Origin: SAR86 cluster bacterium
GTDB lineage: Bacteria; Pseudomonadota; Gammaproteobacteria; Magnimaribacterales; D2472
Assembly: GCA_023703615.1 (NCBI GenBank)
Contig: CP097971.1
Coordinates: 982,315-1,046,314, forward strand
Direction: 5' to 3'
Length of the DNA: 64,000 bases
Shown: positions 63,313 to 64,000 of the stretch, one piece after another
Layout: each line of letters starts with the position of its first letter
How positions within the stretch are numbered: position 1 is the first letter of the stretch
Position numbers and translations under genes: made by a program
Notes under the pieces: model-generated
Seen by the model: only the letters and a program-made list of their open reading frames with translations
Database searches by the model: none
Told to the model about the DNA's origin: nothing

Positions 63313-64000
63313 TCATTTATATTTTCGTCTAAGAACAACTCAAAATAGGTTTCATCTGAAACAGTATTATCTATTTCTCCAGTATTTTTATTTATTCTTA
63401 CAAAAGATATATTTTCTGGTATTTTGTTTGCTTCAAGATCTAAACTTTCATTTATTTGCATCATAAAATCACTCCAAATTGGTAAAGCAATTGTTGATCC
63501 ATATTCATTTGAGCCTAAAGATGAAAAATTATCTGTGCCTACCCAAACAGTTGTTACTAAATCTTTATGAAATCCTGAAAACCAGGTACTAACAGAATCA
63601 TTAGTAGTACCAGTCTTGCCCGCAATATCATTTCTTTGTAAATTTGATGTTTTTTTTCCAGCTGAGCCTCTTTTTAAAAAATCTTTTAATATATCTTTAA
63701 TTAAGAAAGCAATACGTTCGTCGATAACTCTCTCATCTATATTAATTGGGTTTACAAGATAATAAGGTCTTTTCTTTTCAATTTCTAACGTATTCAACCA
63801 CGGAAATGCTACAAAATTTGATTTAATATCAATATTTTCATAAAGTTCATGAGAAAAAATTATATTTTTACTTCTGTCTTCTATCCTTGAAATAAAATAA
63901 GGATCTTTTAGATAACCGCCATTGGCAAAGACGCCATAAGCTCTTGCCATCTCTGCTGGGGAAAAATTTCCAGATCCTAAAGCTAAAGATAGGTCTGGTG
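63309..64000 (-). CDS. mrcA: Penicillin-binding protein 1A, C-terminal part (gene continues past right edge)
   Basis: About 230 C-terminal residues are present; the start lies beyond 64000. Upstream of the first ATG (63950) the frame continues as PDLSLALGSGNFSPAE, the segment before the AYGVFANGGY motif. Then come the KTG active-site motif in AGKTGTTNDSVSTWFSG and the trailing VTTVWVGTDN, typical of the class A PBP transpeptidase. It cross-links peptidoglycan in the periplasm. It converges with slmA with a 4-bp overlap. Distinction of PBP1a from PBP1b relies on the GSGNFSPAEMARAYGVFANGGY-type region. Confidence 0.88.
   Translation of the reverse strand, partial: PDLSLALGSGNFSPAEMARAYGVFANGGYLKDPYFISRIEDRSKNIIFSHELYENIDIKSNFVAFPWLNTLEIEKKRPYYLVNPINIDERVIDERIAFLIKDILKDFLKRGSAGKKTSNLQRNDIAGKTGTTNDSVSTWFSGFHKDLVTTVWVGTDNFSSLGSNEYGSTIALPIWSDFMMQINESLDLEANKIPENISFVRINKNTGEIDNTVSDETYFELFLDENIND

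Overview
The window reads as a chromosomal segment of a streamlined, AT-rich marine gammaproteobacterium, most like the SAR86 type. That placement is an inference from gene order and composition. The clues are low G+C by eye, many 4-35 bp gene overlaps, almost no intergenic DNA, and gamma-type gene neighbourhoods: gyrA-serC-pheA-hisC-tyrA-aroA-cmk-rpsA-ihfB, uvrC-pgsA-tRNA-Cys-tRNA-Leu, scpA-scpB-rluB, ubiG-mupP-yciK, xseB-ispA-dxs, nrdR-ribD-ribB-ribH-nusB and slmA. There is no rRNA, CRISPR array, insertion sequence or prophage.

Layout. 1-9.5 kb (minus) is a surface-polysaccharide locus. It holds a cut-off ABC flippase-like protein, a short-chain dehydrogenase, a 2-hydroxyacid dehydrogenase, a CMP-sugar synthetase, a GT2 glycosyltransferase, an SMP-30 lactonase, galE, ugd, manC and a Wzz chain-length protein. 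It abuts tRNA-Leu(UAA) and tRNA-Cys(GCA). A 53-codon stump of a second nucleotide-sugar dehydrogenase lies between tRNA-Cys and pgsA. 10-24.6 kb (minus) is housekeeping: pgsA, uvrC, pgi, pyrF, then the ihfB/rpsA/cmk/aromatic-amino-acid/serC/gyrA block. 24.7-27.5 kb (minus) encodes the three-gene proton-translocating transhydrogenase.

27.7-29.8 kb (plus) is ubiG-mupP-yciK. 29.7-32.4 kb (minus) holds an AlkA-like glycosylase, rluB and scpBA. 32.6-42.0 kb (plus) runs from DAHP synthase through a DnaT-like/lambda P-like replication pair and an RND efflux pair to xseB-ispA-dxs. 42.0-44.9 kb (minus) is pgpA, thiL, a thiolase and a small unknown protein. 44.9-50.3 kb (plus) is nth, glyA, nrdR and riboflavin genes with nusB. 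50.3-56.0 kb (minus) is waaA-glnB-miaA-hflK-hflC-purA.

56.0-61.3 kb lies between waaA and ilvE, the place where pseudomonads keep LPS-core genes. Here it carries an LpxL-like acyltransferase, two methyltransferases, a toroid-fold 'prenyltransferase-like' protein and a GT4 glycosyltransferase. 61.4-64 kb has a phosphomannomutase/phosphoglucomutase, slmA and the C-terminal end of a penicillin-binding protein 1A.

Working together: Pgi, the phosphohexomutase, ManC, GalE and Ugd supply activated sugars for the surface locus. WaaA and the LpxL-like enzyme build lipid A-Kdo. The 57-60 kb module probably decorates an envelope glycolipid by an uncharacterised route. The points most worth a second look are that module, the missing standard start codon of miaA, the truncated sugar dehydrogenase at the island edge, the DnaT/P-like pair, and the five-domain ribosomal protein S1.
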